64,000 bases of DNA, taken from positions 3,162,001 through 3,226,000 of the forward strand of contig NC_079491.1 in the NCBI RefSeq assembly GCF_020520425.1, written 5' to 3'. Position 1 is the stretch's first letter; each line of letters opens with the position of its first letter. Shown piece by piece: positions 1-12,495 of the stretch. The position numbers and the translations under genes are program-made. A model generated the notes under the pieces. It ran no database searches, was not told where the DNA came from, and was given only the letters and a program-made list of their open reading frames with translations. The DNA is from Spinacia oleracea (taxonomy: Eukaryota; Streptophyta; Magnoliopsida; Caryophyllales; Amaranthaceae).

Positions 1-345
1 ACCCACACTAATCCCACTCTAAACGTGTCGGGCATGGACAAAAAGTTCAAAAGGGTCTAGTATCGGTCCAGCCCCACGGGCTGTCAGGTCGGGATTATGC
101 CTAATTTTACTTTATATAGCGTGCCTTGTAGTTGTCGTGCTTTTCCAAAAAAATGTGGCCCAGTCCCACATGGTGTCGGGTCGGGTCGGGTCTAAGCCTA
201 ATTTTACTTAATATAGCGTGATTTGTCGCCCTTTTTTCAAAAAAATGCAGCCCAGTCCCGATCCACGACTTCGTGCTCGTGCCGGGCCGTGCTTTTTTCG
301 TGCCTCAGGCCAGCCCGGCCCACAACCATCTTTAGACTTAGTATT
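1..345. repeat. GC-rich dispersed repeat, copy 1
   Basis: The stretch is built from degenerate cgggtcggg and cccagccc runs, with the recurring phrases 'agcctaattttact', 'atatagcgtg' and 'gtgcttttttcgtgcc'. The same phrases recur near 1225, 41745 and 62455, so this is a dispersed repeat family. No terminal repeats or coding potential are visible, and short open frames through it are low-complexity. Confidence 0.6.
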
Positions 346-1224
346 AAGTTGTGGATCGGTCACTCTGTTATAACACTGTTTTTGGCAATCTTGTTGTCAC
401 TATCTTTCAGATATTATTGATCGTCAAGGCTGTTTGTATTGTGCCGATGGTGTTCGTCATCCTCCTGGTCCGGGGTACCTTACTGGACGCGAAGCAATTG
501 AACGGTAATTGTGCAATTGTGGTCCGCCCTTCCTAATACTGTTTTAACTAATAACTTTGAGTTGAGCATGATTTGTTGAGCTAATATATCCACATTTATG
601 CATTTAGAGAAGATTACTGAATGGAGTTGGACCACAGTATATTGGTTTTTAGACTAGCAATGAGCTTGCTTAATTAGTGATTTAGTGGGCATCGTTCCAC
701 AAAATTTGTACTTGGTAGTAAAAGATCCGGTAACACGAGACACCATCCGTAAAATCCAAGAGACGCCACTGGCTAATTAATTGGTTATAGTGTATCATCT
801 GTGTATGTACTCAAATACATGAGTTTTGCGCTCAACCCATCAAAAAATTATGTGATCAGACTCTACTCCCAAGAACATGCGATCAGACTATTAATGTGCA
901 TGGTACATGTGACATTTCAAAAGGCATGTAAAATCTAATTTAGAAAATAAGGAAGCAAAGATATTTTAGATAGTTCAAATTTTGGACATAAATTTTCCTC
1001 CTACACTCATTCATTGGCCATATGTGCCCATTCATGATAAAAGGTAAGCACATAAACTCGATGAGGAATATACAATAATCGAAGGTGGAACGTCTAGTAT
1101 CCGGACAACCATTCCAATCTGCATGTGTAAGATAATAGCTTGCGAATAGATGATTTATACAATGCAGACCAAGGAATATACTACCTTGTTTTGAACTTTT
1201 CAGGCCGGCACAATAGAACGTGGG
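346..1224. other. intergenic, nothing recognised
   Basis: AT-rich sequence without a supported gene. The short open frames here have no recognisable domain and no plausible splice partners. Confidence 0.5.
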
Positions 1225-1385
1225 CATGGTGTGGGGCCGTCCCGGTTAGCCCATGTCCTATGGGCTTGGCCCGAAGCCCGACCCACATCCAACTTTACCC
1301 GTAACTCCTTGTTGGGTCATGCTTTTTTCGTGCCCAGGCCGAGCTTTTTTACAGGCCCAGCCCACATGACATATTCACTTCATGA
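1225..1385. repeat. GC-rich dispersed repeat, copy 2
   Basis: Shares 'gtgcttttttcgtgccc', 'aggcccagcccaca' and similar phrases with the copies at 1-345, 41745-42050 and 62455-62765. It is probably a partial copy of the same family. Confidence 0.5.
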
Positions 1386-1485
1386 ATCATGACGAGTTAT
1401 TATTATGTACGTAAAAAGTCACGATAGCTTGACTGTGCCCTTTTCATTGCGTTAAGGTGGTTTTGAAGAAGTTGCCATAAAATAT

Positions 1486-3269
1486 ACGGATTTTTCATGA
1501 AATACCCCCGAATTATGGCGTAATTCACCAAATGCCCCTCGACTTTCAGAAATTCACCAAATGCCCCTCACAAATGACTTAATACCCAAAATACCCTTAC
1601 TAATGACGCGCCGTTAGTCCTCCGTTAGCCTAATTTTTAAATTCACCAAATACCCCTATTTTATTACTTATTTCATATAATACCCCTATTCTGAAACTTA
1701 ATTCACCAAATACACATAACTTAAAATTACCCATTTTGATGCTCAGCGGCTAGTTTTTATGTTTGAAAATTAGCCGTTGCTTATTGTTTGCTTATAAAAA
1801 CCCCTTTTCTGACTATTTATTGTAGTTTTTCTATTGTTTTGTTAATTTCATATCATTTTTGTCATGAGTTTTCTTTCAAAATCATCATCCACACCCATGA
1901 ATCCACATATGTAAGAGTCCCAAACAATTTCTAATATTATGGGAGGAAATTTCCATCTGAGGCTCCGATACAACACTCAGTAAGTTTCAATTATGATCCA
2001 ATAAGTTCAGGCCTCATCCAGTAAAGACAATGCACTTTAGCTGAGCAAAAGGCCAAAAAACCCCATTTTCAAAGGGATCTTATGTAAGTGAAGCTGAAGT
2101 AATTCAATCTAAAGCTAACACCTTAATTTTCTTATTGTCCGAATAGTAAAGAAACTAAGAAATCAAGTTCAATAACACATACATTTTTATCACAACCTCG
2201 ATTTCAACTTGGATTCATGATGTGAAAATCTTGAGTTTGGAGGCAAATCTTTGTGCCAAGATTCATGTTTTTTCACTGGTTCATGAGCTTTGGAACATAC
2301 CTTAGTTTCATTTTTTTTTCTTGTTCCCTCAAATCCAAAAATAGACATTTGTCCATAAATCTGACCATGCCAATAGGACCTAGCTCAAAAGAAAAGTGGG
2401 AAAACCTTTATGCCTCGACTGTAAGGTTGAGAGAAAGTTAGGAGATTGAAGAAAGATGTTTGGAGGCAGTAGAGACCGGAGACAAAAGGGAGTTAACGTT
2501 AAATATGTGGCATGGAAGCAATAGAAGCCGAGGTAGCTGGAACATATGCGTTAGAATAAAATTAATAAGAGCTTTATTTTTAATCTGTTTGCATATGTTA
2601 AAGATATTTCCCATATTGAAAAAGGAATACCTTCCGATTGCGTGGTAAATATAATTAATTGGTCACATAAAGAATAAGGTACAAAAGAAGTAGCTATTTT
2701 CTTGAAGAGTTGCGACGTTTTGAGGTGTTTTTAGGAGTGTTTTCTGTTTTAGTGTTGTACCGGAGCTTCAGATTGAGTGTTGTATCAGATATTCGGATGT
2801 CAAATTTTCTCCCATGATAACAAAATTTATTTGGGACTCTTACATATGTGGACTCATTGGGTGTGGATGATGATTTTGAAAGAAAACTCATGACAAAAAT
2901 GATATGAAATTAACAAAATAATAGGAAAACTACAATAAACCGTCAGAAAAAGAGTATTTATAAGCAAACAATAAGCAACGGCTAATTTTCAAACACAAAA
3001 ACTAGCCGTTGAGCATCAAAATGAGTAATTTTAAGTTATTGGTATTTGGTGAATTAAGTTTCTGAATAAGGGTATTTGGTGAAATAAGTATTAAAATAGG
3101 GGTATTTGGTGAATTTGAAAATTAGGTTAACGGAGGACTAACGGCGCATCATTAGTAAGGATATTTTGGGTATTAAGTCATTTGTGAGGGGCATTTGGTG
3201 AATTTCTGAAAGTCGAGGGGCATTTGGTGAATTACGCCAAAATTCGGGGGTATTTCATGAAAAATCCGT
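1486..3269. mobile_element. long-TIR (foldback/MULE-like) non-autonomous element
   Basis: The two ends are inverted copies of each other for roughly 500 bp. The left arm begins acggatttttcatgaaat and the right arm ends with its reverse complement. Both arms carry the same run of 'caccaaatgcccc'-type subrepeats and a block 'ctagccgttg...caacggctaatt'. A 7-bp direct repeat aaaatat sits directly outside both ends (1479-1485 and 3270-3276). The centre (about 2000-2690) holds no recognisable gene. Very long TIRs suggest a Mutator-type or foldback element; the 7-bp flank is shorter than the usual 9 bp, so the family is uncertain. Confidence 0.7.
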
Positions 3270-3361
3270 AAAATATAATTCATGTGGCATTTGTTTCGTT
3301 AGGGTTTTCTAACAGGATCACTGTCATACCATTACCGACGCGTACTAGTGTTATTGTATTT

Positions 3362-3975
3362 AAGGATGCCAGTGGAGCGGGTTTTATGGGAGACCCGCCC
3401 TGTATCCGCCCCAAATAGGTTGGAATGTAGGGAGGTTTGGCTGGTGATGGGTATAAAAATCATACCCACCATTGGTGGTGGGGGTGTGTATTTTGTGATG
3501 GACCCGCCCCATCTCCGCCCGCCCCACCCCGTCCCCACCCACCCCGCTTAATACACGTCAATCCTACCCGTTTGTCATTTCCCATGTGAAATAAAAATTT
3601 AAAGAAGATAAAAAGTTAAATATTTTTATTTTATGTGTTTGGATTTGTGTTGTAGTATGTGATACAGAGTAATATGAATTAAGGCGAGACTTTTGATTTG
3701 TTTGCTTGAATTTTTTTTTACGGAAGTTACTTTTTAACACAATGTTTGCTTAATAACAAAAAACTAGGTGGGTTTTTGACGCGGATATGGGGCGGAGATG
3801 AGACATGGATGGATATCCAAGCGGTTGGTGGGGCGGGGATGGATTTTAGTTTGTACCCGTTGAGGCAAGGATGAGGATGACGTTTGTATCCGCCATGGGT
3901 GATGGGGCGGGGATGGGGATGGAGATAGAGAGACCTACATCCGCATATCCGCCCCGCCACCTTGACATCCCTAAT
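3362..3975. repeat. GC-rich repeat with inverted ends
   Basis: Starts ggatgccagtggagcggg and ends with a related inverted sequence (ccgccccgccaccttgacatcc). Runs of ggggcgggg lie in both halves around an AT-rich centre. The open frames here are low-complexity (Pro/Gly-rich) and are not credible genes. The class is unknown. Confidence 0.4.
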
Positions 3976-4335
3976 TGTATTACCGTTACACACACAAGCA
4001 CAAACTTCATCTGAAAGTAAGCACATTGCCTAAAACAGGCAATCTCTGGATTAAGCAATGTGCTTTGACTTGTAAGAAAAAACACAACACATTCCCTTAC
4101 TGAGGCGGCTAATGGACCGGATTAACCCAAGCTTGCCTAACTCGGCCAGATTAACGAGTTGGTCATCATCAGAAACAAGTTAGCTTGCCAGAAAGGGAAC
4201 CCGGTTTAGGATTAGTGGTCCACTCGAATTCAACTTCGAATTGTAGCAATTGGTAGATGTCCATATTCCTTAACCCCTCCGGCCCTCCCTCACCGAGGAA
4301 TTCTAAACCTCAAGTGGCTCGTGTCCATATGTACA

Positions 4336-4479
4336 CAAGTGATCCAAATACAACATCTTTAGTACCAACACAGAATATATCAGTACCAAAAACGCAAATG
4401 ACTTAATTTGCGTTTTTGGTACTGATGTACTGATATATTCTGTGTTGGTACGCAAACATGGTTGTATTTGAGTCACTTG
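4336..4479. repeat. long hairpin (inverted repeat)
   Basis: A 144-nt imperfect palindrome. The left arm contains 'agtaccaacacagaatat' and 'cagtaccaaaaacgcaaat', and the right arm carries their reverse complements, with a loop of about 7 nt (gacttaa). The outer parts (caagtga/tcacttg) also pair. It could be a foldback MITE or a hairpin small-RNA source. No gene overlaps it. Confidence 0.6.
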
Positions 4480-5523
4480 ACAAACCATTATAGACTTAGT
4501 TTCCCTCCAAGTGCCTAGCTTTCTATGTTCTAACTACTAGAGTGGCAAAAACACAACCACCCCACTTTACATGAGAAAACAAATGAGTAAAACTCATAGT
4601 GCTCAAGAAAAGCAACTTGGTAGGATCCTCTGGTATGTACTATGTTTTTACACCTAGCTAAACTCCTTTTAAGGGAGGTTGGTGAGGAAAATCAACACCT
4701 ACTTTGGCCACAGAATATGACAAGTAAAAAACCAACCTAAACTGCAAAGTTAGCAAATGGAAAGTTGATTCTTCAGGCAAATAATTATTCAGGGGATGGG
4801 GCAAAAAAGTGATCAAATTCGTCGGCCGACTTTTTAAGAACACAAGGCCAACCACCCCTCTGAAATAAAGACCTAAAACATAAAACATAATTAGATGGTA
4901 AGAATTGAAACTATACAAGAAAGAAAGAAGCAATTCTGGACAACCAAAACATTATCCTTTCTAAATCTGCATTCTTTTCCTGATAAGAAAAATACATAAC
5001 ATATTACAAAAGACATATGTACTCATCCATTCCTTTTTTTTTTTATCAAGGTCCCACCACCCACTAACATATTTTTGACAACCCTCCACTAACAAAAATA
5101 TTACATAAAAAGTGCTTTTGTCATTCACCACTTACTCTCTCAAAACCCTACCATATCAGATTTCAAAATTCAGAAATTCAGAAAATCAGAAAATCAACTT
5201 CAACTTTGACAATTTCTTCCCCTTTCTTGCCTTTACTTGAACTCAACAAAGACTATGTTAGAGTTGTGCTTCCATTTTTTTAGCCATGATATATATAAGT
5301 CACTATTTGTTGACAAAACTATCCAAGGGAAGGGAAAAGTTGAGCACTATGGCATATTGGCATCTGACTTTTGATACCAAATTCAAAGTTGAGAGATGTG
5401 ACTGAACTGATTTCTTTGGAGGGTTGAATTTTGACAGCAATATATGTATATATTGTGGGGACCATACGATCAAATTAGCGAGTTATGATTAAGGGAAGCT
5501 GAGGGATTGATCACCTTACGGGG
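4480..5523. other. intergenic, 3' side of bHLH gene
   Basis: No gene is supported. The right end probably contains the 3' UTR and polyadenylation region of the minus-strand bHLH gene whose stop codon is at 5524-5526. Confidence 0.4.
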
Positions 5524-8500
5524 TTAAGAAGGTGGGTTTGACTCGGGCTTCACAAGTGACCCGGAATCTGGCGGCTGAGTGTGATAGATTGCAGATGCGA
5601 GTGAGATGGGCATGATGCAAAGTGCCTTGGACTGCAGGAATTGCATTGCGGCCCCAACATTCTCTTCCATGAGCTTCGCAACTTGTCTTTCGGTTCCGTC
5701 ATTCGACCATTTTTCCCACACTGGTTGACCTCGTCCACCTTCCCCACCTTCTTCCTGTTGGGAAGAGAAAACGACATTAATGAAAACATGTCATTTAATC
5801 TGAGATGAAAAACGTCAACTTTATTGCCTTTTCTTTATCTCGTACCAGAAACGATATACTACCTCCGTTTCAAAATGATCTTAAAGGTTACTATTTGCAC
5901 AAATATTAAGAAAAAATAGAAAAAATGTGTAAAAATATGGGTGAATATAATAAAATATGGATTAAGTATGGTAGATGGGTAAAAAGGTGGTGAGTGTAAG
6001 AAAAAAAAATTAATGAAGTAAGAGAAAATGAGTGGAAAGTTGTGCATATTGGGGGGTAAGATAGTAAATTTTAAATGGAAAGTGTAAAGATAATTTGAAA
6101 CAGAAGTAGTAATACACTATTTTTTTATACCTCAACAGATGATATAGGCATGTCTGTAACGAGTGGCACCACCGCACCAGCTCCACCCAATCTACTCATG
6201 CTCAAAACCTGTTAATTAATGGTAAATCATAAGCATTCATACAAACTTTATTTTTAAAGGTACCATACTAATATATGATTGAGTGCAAGCTTCTCCTTGA
6301 AGTAAAGAGTGAAACATTGCATTAAAAAACAGCAGAATAAGTTAAATTATAATAGCATCAATGATCAATCTAATTATGATGATTTAATTATACTTATTAT
6401 AGTGTCCAGGTTATAGACACTTATATAGAATTGAGAGGCTAAATATAGGGTGCCATGATTGAGGGTCTCGTGTAAGAATTATACAAACCTGTATCATGAA
6501 GTCATGATAGAAAATGATGAAAGATCATATTAGGATCATAGCTTTTTTGCTTAATAATTAGGACACTTGATATATGGGTCGATGTGTTAACCGGTTAAGC
6601 ATAATGAATGGAGAAACTCATTGGATACTAACTATTGAGGAAAAGAAACCTAACAAATTGTTTTTGAATTAAGATTTATAAATTATAATACTAGCATTAT
6701 GCAGCAAAATGATGAACAATTTTGAGTTATCTTCTACTACGAAACAATTGCTTCCATCATGTGACAAGGAATAAGAAAACCAAATCCCAACCCAGAGTCT
6801 CAAACATAAGATTACCTTGACTTGCAACCTCAAAAACTTCACATAATCCACGATTTCATCAAGCATTGCAGCTCTATCTGTCTGCAAAAAACAAACGTCA
6901 CAATGCAAGGATTACAACCTGACACAAATGAACTCTTTTGAACGGTAAATTGCAGCTAAATAAGCAGTTATGCAGTATTAGTGTACCTAATTTAAACCAA
7001 TTTGAAGCTTATGAGCATGATGAAGGTCAGGAAAGGTTCAGAAGACAAGAAACCAGCTTAATGACAAAAATAAAATAAAATAAAATCATAATTGAAATAG
7101 ATTACGGATATCTTGAGAAGGTTAGGGTGGTGTAAACACTTTCAAAGGCCACAATTTTCCGTAAACCCTTCAATATTGTGAAATTGTCCATGCATGCACA
7201 AAAATCACCTTGAGGTCTAAGAAGCAGAGTTGTAGTAAGTCACCTAGAGGTCTAAGAGGCCAAATCCAATTATTGAAAAACAGAGGTATTCTGCTGCTAA
7301 ATAGCACGGCGAGCGTAAAGCATCAAAGACTTTTAATCCCAAAATCATGTCATGGATTATATCAAATTCATCCAACGGTATTAATCATGTCTCAAATAAA
7401 AGCTAAGGCATTGATCAACATATGACAACTATGACAAGGGGAAGACATTTTCAGCACCAAAACAAACTGACCTTGTTGACACTAGGAACAAGATCTTGCA
7501 GTGCCCTGATTCTTTCAGCAATTCTCTCTCTACGCAACTGTTCAGAAACAAAATCAGAGTATGTTATGCACACATTAAAAGCATTAAGCATTTTCTCCAT
7601 TCTATTATACATTATAACACCTGATAAAAACAACCAAAAATGAATACTCTTATCCTAGAAATAATGCTTCCTCACGTACATAACTACTCTCTGTGTCCCT
7701 AAAAGATTGTCCCATTTGACTTTTCACGGTCTCCAAGACACAACTTAAAACGTAAATATCTCTAATTCTACACGCCTAAAATTATGAAAAGTTGATATTC
7801 TGAAAATATATATTGAAAGACCCCACATTTATAGGGTAATGAGGATTCATGGTCAAAGTCTTCAAAGTTTGACCCAAAAAAATGCAATGGTCCAATCTTT
7901 TAGGGACGGAAGGAGTAATACGGTAGAATTGTAACCGACAGACGTAAGTATATCCACATGAAGTTCTAAGAAGAAACCTTATGTCTCCTATTGATGATGG
8001 AAGGAATAGTTGCATTTACACAATGGGATTCATATCATTAGACAAATAGCCATGAGATTAATGACCATAATCAACTTTTTCCTCTCTTAACACAAAAACA
8101 ATTGAATAAAATCTCACCCTCTCAGCAATACTGTGTGGATCAGTAGCCTGCCCTCGCCTAGCTCGTACTCTCGGACGAACAGCCGGTTGATGCGGTGCCA
8201 CAGGAACCGGATTCGACATTGGCTGGCCATGGTATACCTATAAACAATTGCACACCAAACATATTCTCAATTTCCTCATATAATAATAAAAAAAGTTAAA
8301 AAGCAACTTTGATTAAACAATGCAAAAGATTAAGCCTTTCTTCACACCCTCTATTTGAACTTAACAACAAATCAACAATCATTTGTTATAACCTGTAACT
8401 TTACCAATATCATATTCATGAGTAATTCTTATCCAATAAATCCTGCAAACCATTTATTTAATTAATAACAAGCTCCTCCCTCAAAATTCGACCTCCAAAC

Positions 8501-9198
8501 TCCCTAATCCAAGAATTAAGGCATAAAACACATGCTAAATTTCTAGTATTATCAAAGTTCTTGCACAATTATACTATTTCAGACATACTAATTTTCAATT
8601 TTCAGCAAAAAAAATAAAAAAGGAAAATTCTTTGAAAAAATTAAGTAATTATCCCAAAATTAAGACAGAAAATACATGCTAAATTTCTAGTATTATCAAA
8701 GTTCTTGCACAATTATACTATTTCAGACATACTAATTTCCAATTTTCAGCAAAAGAATAAAAATGGAAAATTCTTTAAAAATAATAATAATAATAATAAT
8801 AATCCCCAACTTAAAATTTATAATAGAAAGTAATTCAAAAAACTTACATTCTTATGAAGCGAATTAGCAGAAGCATCAAGAAGATGATGTTGAGGGTCAT
8901 CACGAAAACGCTTATTAGCACTACTGGAACCCTCATCATGTTTCATAAACCCACCACCGGGCTTACCACCCTGGTCCAAGCTCAATCCCAACGGAAATAC
9001 GGGCGGGCCATGAAACCCACCTGGGCCGGAGCTTAACTGGAGCATCATCGGAGCTCCGGGACCCAAATTGACATCAGTTCCCGCCAAATTAGGGTCTCCC
9101 GCCGCCGCCGCGGCGGCGGCAGCAGCGGCGGCGTAAGTTTGCATCTCGAGAAGCTGTTCAAGGAAATCCTGGTTAGGGGTATCTGGGTTGTTCGCCAT
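5524..9198 (-). CDS. UNE12: UNE12-like bHLH transcription factor
   Basis: A six-exon gene read leftwards: 8848-9198, 8118-8237, 7472-7537, 6816-6881, 6131-6208, 5524-5754. All junctions are GT-AG and in frame, giving 303 aa. The order is an acidic N-terminus with an 11-residue alanine run (about residues 31-41), [18 protein letters not shown], then [16 protein letters not shown] leading into the basic region [14 protein letters not shown] and helix-loop-helix ([22 protein letters not shown]). The C-terminal block has [35 protein letters not shown] and IYHTQPPD. This architecture is that of the Arabidopsis UNE12/LRL bHLH subgroup, nuclear E-box-binding factors linked to fertilisation and root hairs. 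The start at 9198 (MANNPD) is preferred to an in-frame ATG at 9219. Introns hold two Stowaway elements and a tandem duplication. Confidence 0.93.
5859..6109. mobile_element. Stowaway-type MITE in bHLH intron 5
   Basis: Terminal inverted repeats ctacctccgtttcaaa and tttgaaacagaagtag are flanked by TA on both sides. It is about 251 bp and noncoding, and lies between exons 5 and 6 of the bHLH gene. Confidence 0.75.
7687..7915. mobile_element. Stowaway-type MITE in bHLH intron 2
   Basis: The ends ctctctgtgtccctaaaag and cttttagggacggaaggag are imperfect inverted repeats of the ctccctccgtccc type, flanked by TA. The element lies between exons 2 and 3 of the bHLH gene. Confidence 0.75.
8530..8805. 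repeat. tandem duplication plus (AAT)n in bHLH intron 1
   Basis: A segment beginning acatgctaaatttctag at 8530 is repeated at 8674, a 144-bp period with near-identical copies. A short (AAT)n microsatellite follows at about 8778-8805, just inside the exon 1 donor side. Confidence 0.8.
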
Positions 9199-10217
9199 TG
9201 TTAGGAAGAAAGTAAGCAAGTTTTTTTGAGGTGTGAAGAAGAAAAAATGGAGGAAAAGAGTGTTTGGGTTCTTTTTGTTAAGTAGTAGTACGCGGAGAGA
9301 GAAAATGATGACTTTTTTGGTGACTTTTTTATTCTTTTTATTTTATTTTATATATTTTTTTAATTTCAGGCAGCTGTAAAGAAATTAAAATGGGGGAGAA
9401 ATAATAATAAATAATTATAATTATGATTATAATTTGGGAAGATAATTAATAATGATAATTGATAAAGGGATTAAAGGGATATGTTTAATAACGTGTTGTT
9501 TTTGGAGTTGTTTAGGATTATCTAATCTTGTGTCTTAATCATGGGTGAGATAGAGTTAGGAAAAACTAATTGTGTAATTGAACTATTCCATGTCATAATT
9601 GGTAGGGTTGTATGAACTTATTAATCTAATAATAAAGTTTTGTGAGTTCTTTTTTTTGGTACAAAAGAGAATGGTTGAGTTCTGACAAAGTATATATGTT
9701 GATTGAAAGAATATAAGTACACCTCGCTCCACTTCATAAAACAGAGACAGACGAATATCAAGATGACACAAATTGTGTTACATGCTCTTTTAACACGAAT
9801 GACATCTAATTTAGTTAATACTTGTCAGGAATGATACTATAAAATTGTGATCAAATCACGCTTATATCCATATCTTTTGTGAATCTAGATACCATAGATT
9901 GAAAGATATTTGATTGGTTTATAATTTATATGAAGTTTGGGATGTATATAAAATTCAAGTTTACAAAAAGTGTAAAATTTTCAAAGAAAAAGTTGTTTGA
10001 GGTAGTTGTAGTCTTGTAGACTTGTAGTTGGTTCAATGAATCAAAAATTAAAGGAATTGTATTTGTGGGTAAAAGACAAAAGTAACCCAACAACAAAAGA
10101 ATGATTGTTTAGAATGTTACTAATAAGTAATAACCATTTTAAATCCAATGTCATTCACGATTAAATAAATACGGGTACCACAAAGTAAATTTTGATATCA
10201 GATATGTATTAGTAAAT
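9199..10217. other. bHLH promoter region, no gene
   Basis: Upstream region of the minus-strand bHLH gene. It is AT-rich with no supported gene. The stretch just upstream of 9300 is a plausible core promoter, but no unambiguous TATA box or cis element can be assigned by eye. Confidence 0.4.
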
Positions 10218-10680
10218 GAGGAAGTCCAAATACATGCCTGGCATGTATTTGCAAAAACATGCCAACCCCAAATAAAAAGGTAAATGTAAATGTTAAATAT
10301 TTTTGGGGGGAAATGTATAACGGAATTGTAAATTTGTAAAACGGGGTGGTGATTTGGCATTGCTGAGTTGGTATTGGTATTACAAAAATGGTATTGGTAT
10401 TACAAAAATGGTACTAAAGTTTTTTTAAATGAAATTCATTTTCCTTAAATGGTACTCGTTTTGTACTAAATTTTATAAAGTGGTATTAATATCACAAAAA
10501 TGGTGCTAAATATTTTAAAATGGTATTCATATTACAAAATTGGTACTCAATTTTTCTATATGGGATCCAAGTTGGCAAACGGGGTTGACTATTCAACAAT
10601 TTCAAAATGGCTGGGAAATTACAAACAAGCCCATGGCATGTATTTCATAATACATGCCTGGCTGCGATTTTGACGCCCTC
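10218..10680. mobile_element. MULE-type MITE with 9-bp target duplication
   Basis: The left end gaggaagtccaaatacatg and the right end, read in reverse complement as gagggcgtcaaaatcgcag, form imperfect terminal inverted repeats of about 33 bp (shared gccNggcatgtatt). The element is flanked by a perfect 9-bp direct repeat ttagtaaat (10209-10217 and 10681-10689), the target-duplication length typical of Mutator-like transposons. The 463-bp interior has short 'tggtattggtattacaaaa' subrepeats and no coding potential. Confidence 0.85.
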
Positions 10681-11075
10681 TTAGTAAATACATATTGTTG
10701 CAAGGAATGGTATGAAAAAATGAAAAATTTGTATAAAATAAGAACAATGGTTTTTTTATTTGAAAAATGACATTTTTGTGAAAAAATGGTGTTTTTATAT
10801 CTCTAAAATAACCAAATTGTCCACTGATATATTTTTAATTGAAAAAATAGCACATATCTGAATACCGCCTCGCCGAACTCATCCGAGTACACCTTAGATG
10901 TGTTAATTAAGTTCAATACCTCTACTCGAAGAGAATAGATAATGTTAAAAGATACTCCAAGTCAACATATAACGCAATGTCAATGCAAATCTCGTGTCAT
11001 ATGACTATATGAGAGTTAGGTTTCCATGGAAGTCGATTACCTTATTATTAGTTCAAAATATTACTATTGTTTTTA

Positions 11076-11080
<5 letters not shown>

Positions 11081-11135
<55 letters not shown>
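11081..11135. repeat. (TTA)n microsatellite
   Basis: An almost uninterrupted run of about 18 TTA/ATT units. An overlapping poly-isoleucine open frame is an artefact of this repeat. Confidence 0.95.
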
Positions 11136-11299
11136 GGAGTATCATTTAAAGTGAGTTCACTTTTAAAAAATAATAAAATAAAATTTAAAAAGAAGTTGCG
11201 CGTGAGGAAAATGGGTAAAAAAAGTTGTCAAGTTTATGTCAATGAGTAAGTATCTTTTACCAGATGATTGTCAAAAGTGTCATCATTTCTGTAAATTTT

Positions 11300-11830
11300 C
11301 AAAACATTGCTACATCTTCATCTTCATTTTCTTTCAATTTTCATTTTTATTGAACATGGATTCATCTTCATTATGTTCTACAATATGAAAATACAAAAAA
11401 TAAATCGAGGAGATCATAAATTAATCAAGAAAAAAAATATTATCCAAAATACAAGATGGCGCACCCTAATTTTTAAAACATTGCTACAACTTCAAGATCT
11501 TCATTTTCTTTCAATTTTCATTTTTAATGAATATAGATTCATCTTCATTATGTTCTACAATATGAAAATATACAAAAAATTAATCGAGGAGATCATAAAT
11601 TAATCAAGAAAAAAAATATTATCCAAAATACAAGATGGCACACCCTAATTTTTAAAACATTGCTACAACTTCAAGATCTTCATTTTCTTTCAATTTTCAT
11701 TTATAATGAACATAGATTCATCTTCATTATGTTCTACAATATGAAAACACAAAAAATAAATCGAGGAGATCTAAATTGATCAAGAAAACAATATTTTCCG
11801 AAATACAAGATGGTGCACCCTAATTTTCAG
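11300..11830. repeat. three-copy ~178-bp tandem array
   Basis: The phrase tcttcattttctttcaattt occurs at 11321, 11498 and 11677, and each copy ends in a 'caagatggcNcaccctaat' block. The period is 177-179 bp, so this is a short noncoding tandem array. Confidence 0.85.
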
Positions 11831-12183
11831 ACATGAACTTCAAAATTTCTTTAGCTAAACCAGTTCTGAGAAACAGATAATTCCCGAGTATATACAATCC
11901 ATTAACATTTAACAATAATGAACACCGGTCTTTTGGAGCATGGCAACACTGTCACAGTAAGTTATTAGGAGACTCCACCAAAATTAACCTCCATCCCCAA
12001 ACAAGTCGGAAAATAAATTACCTTGAGCTTGCAGTAAGGTATCATGAGACCGTTTCATAAAATAAGATGTATGCATCATATATCTCACCCAAGTCAACAC
12101 TCAAGAGTCGTTCCACGTTGCCGTTAAGCCAAAGATTCCAACTGCTTGTAGGTCGTAGGAAGTCCCATGAGGAAAAGAATCAC

Positions 12184-12495
12184 GACCCGTTTGGTAGCCG
12201 ACCATAAATGGTGTCAATTGGAATGAATTTGTATGTAAATTTGTAAGGAAGATCAATATTCATTCCCATGATAATGTTAGTTTACTCGAAATTATCTATT
12301 TTACTTTATAAATTTCCAATACCATCCATTACCATTTGGAGAGTGGTATTAGGTGGGAATGCAAATTTATGAAGAAAAACACCAAGTTTGAGACAAAATT
12401 TCATTACCATGCACATTATGATGTTATTTTTTTTACCAAATAACACTTAAAATTATTTTCATTCCCACCCTTTATTACCGGCTACCAAACGGCCC
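12184..12495. mobile_element. small TIR element
   Basis: The left end gacccgtttggtagccg and the right end cggctaccaaacggccc are inverted repeats of about 16 bp bounding a ~310-bp AT-rich interior with further imperfect inverted similarity. No target duplication could be settled, so the superfamily is open (hAT or PIF/Harbinger possible). Confidence 0.6.

Noticed and set aside
11067-11603. Open frames with poly-Ile and repeated 'HFLSIFIF' peptides
   Set aside because: They come from the (TTA)n run and the ~178-bp tandem array.
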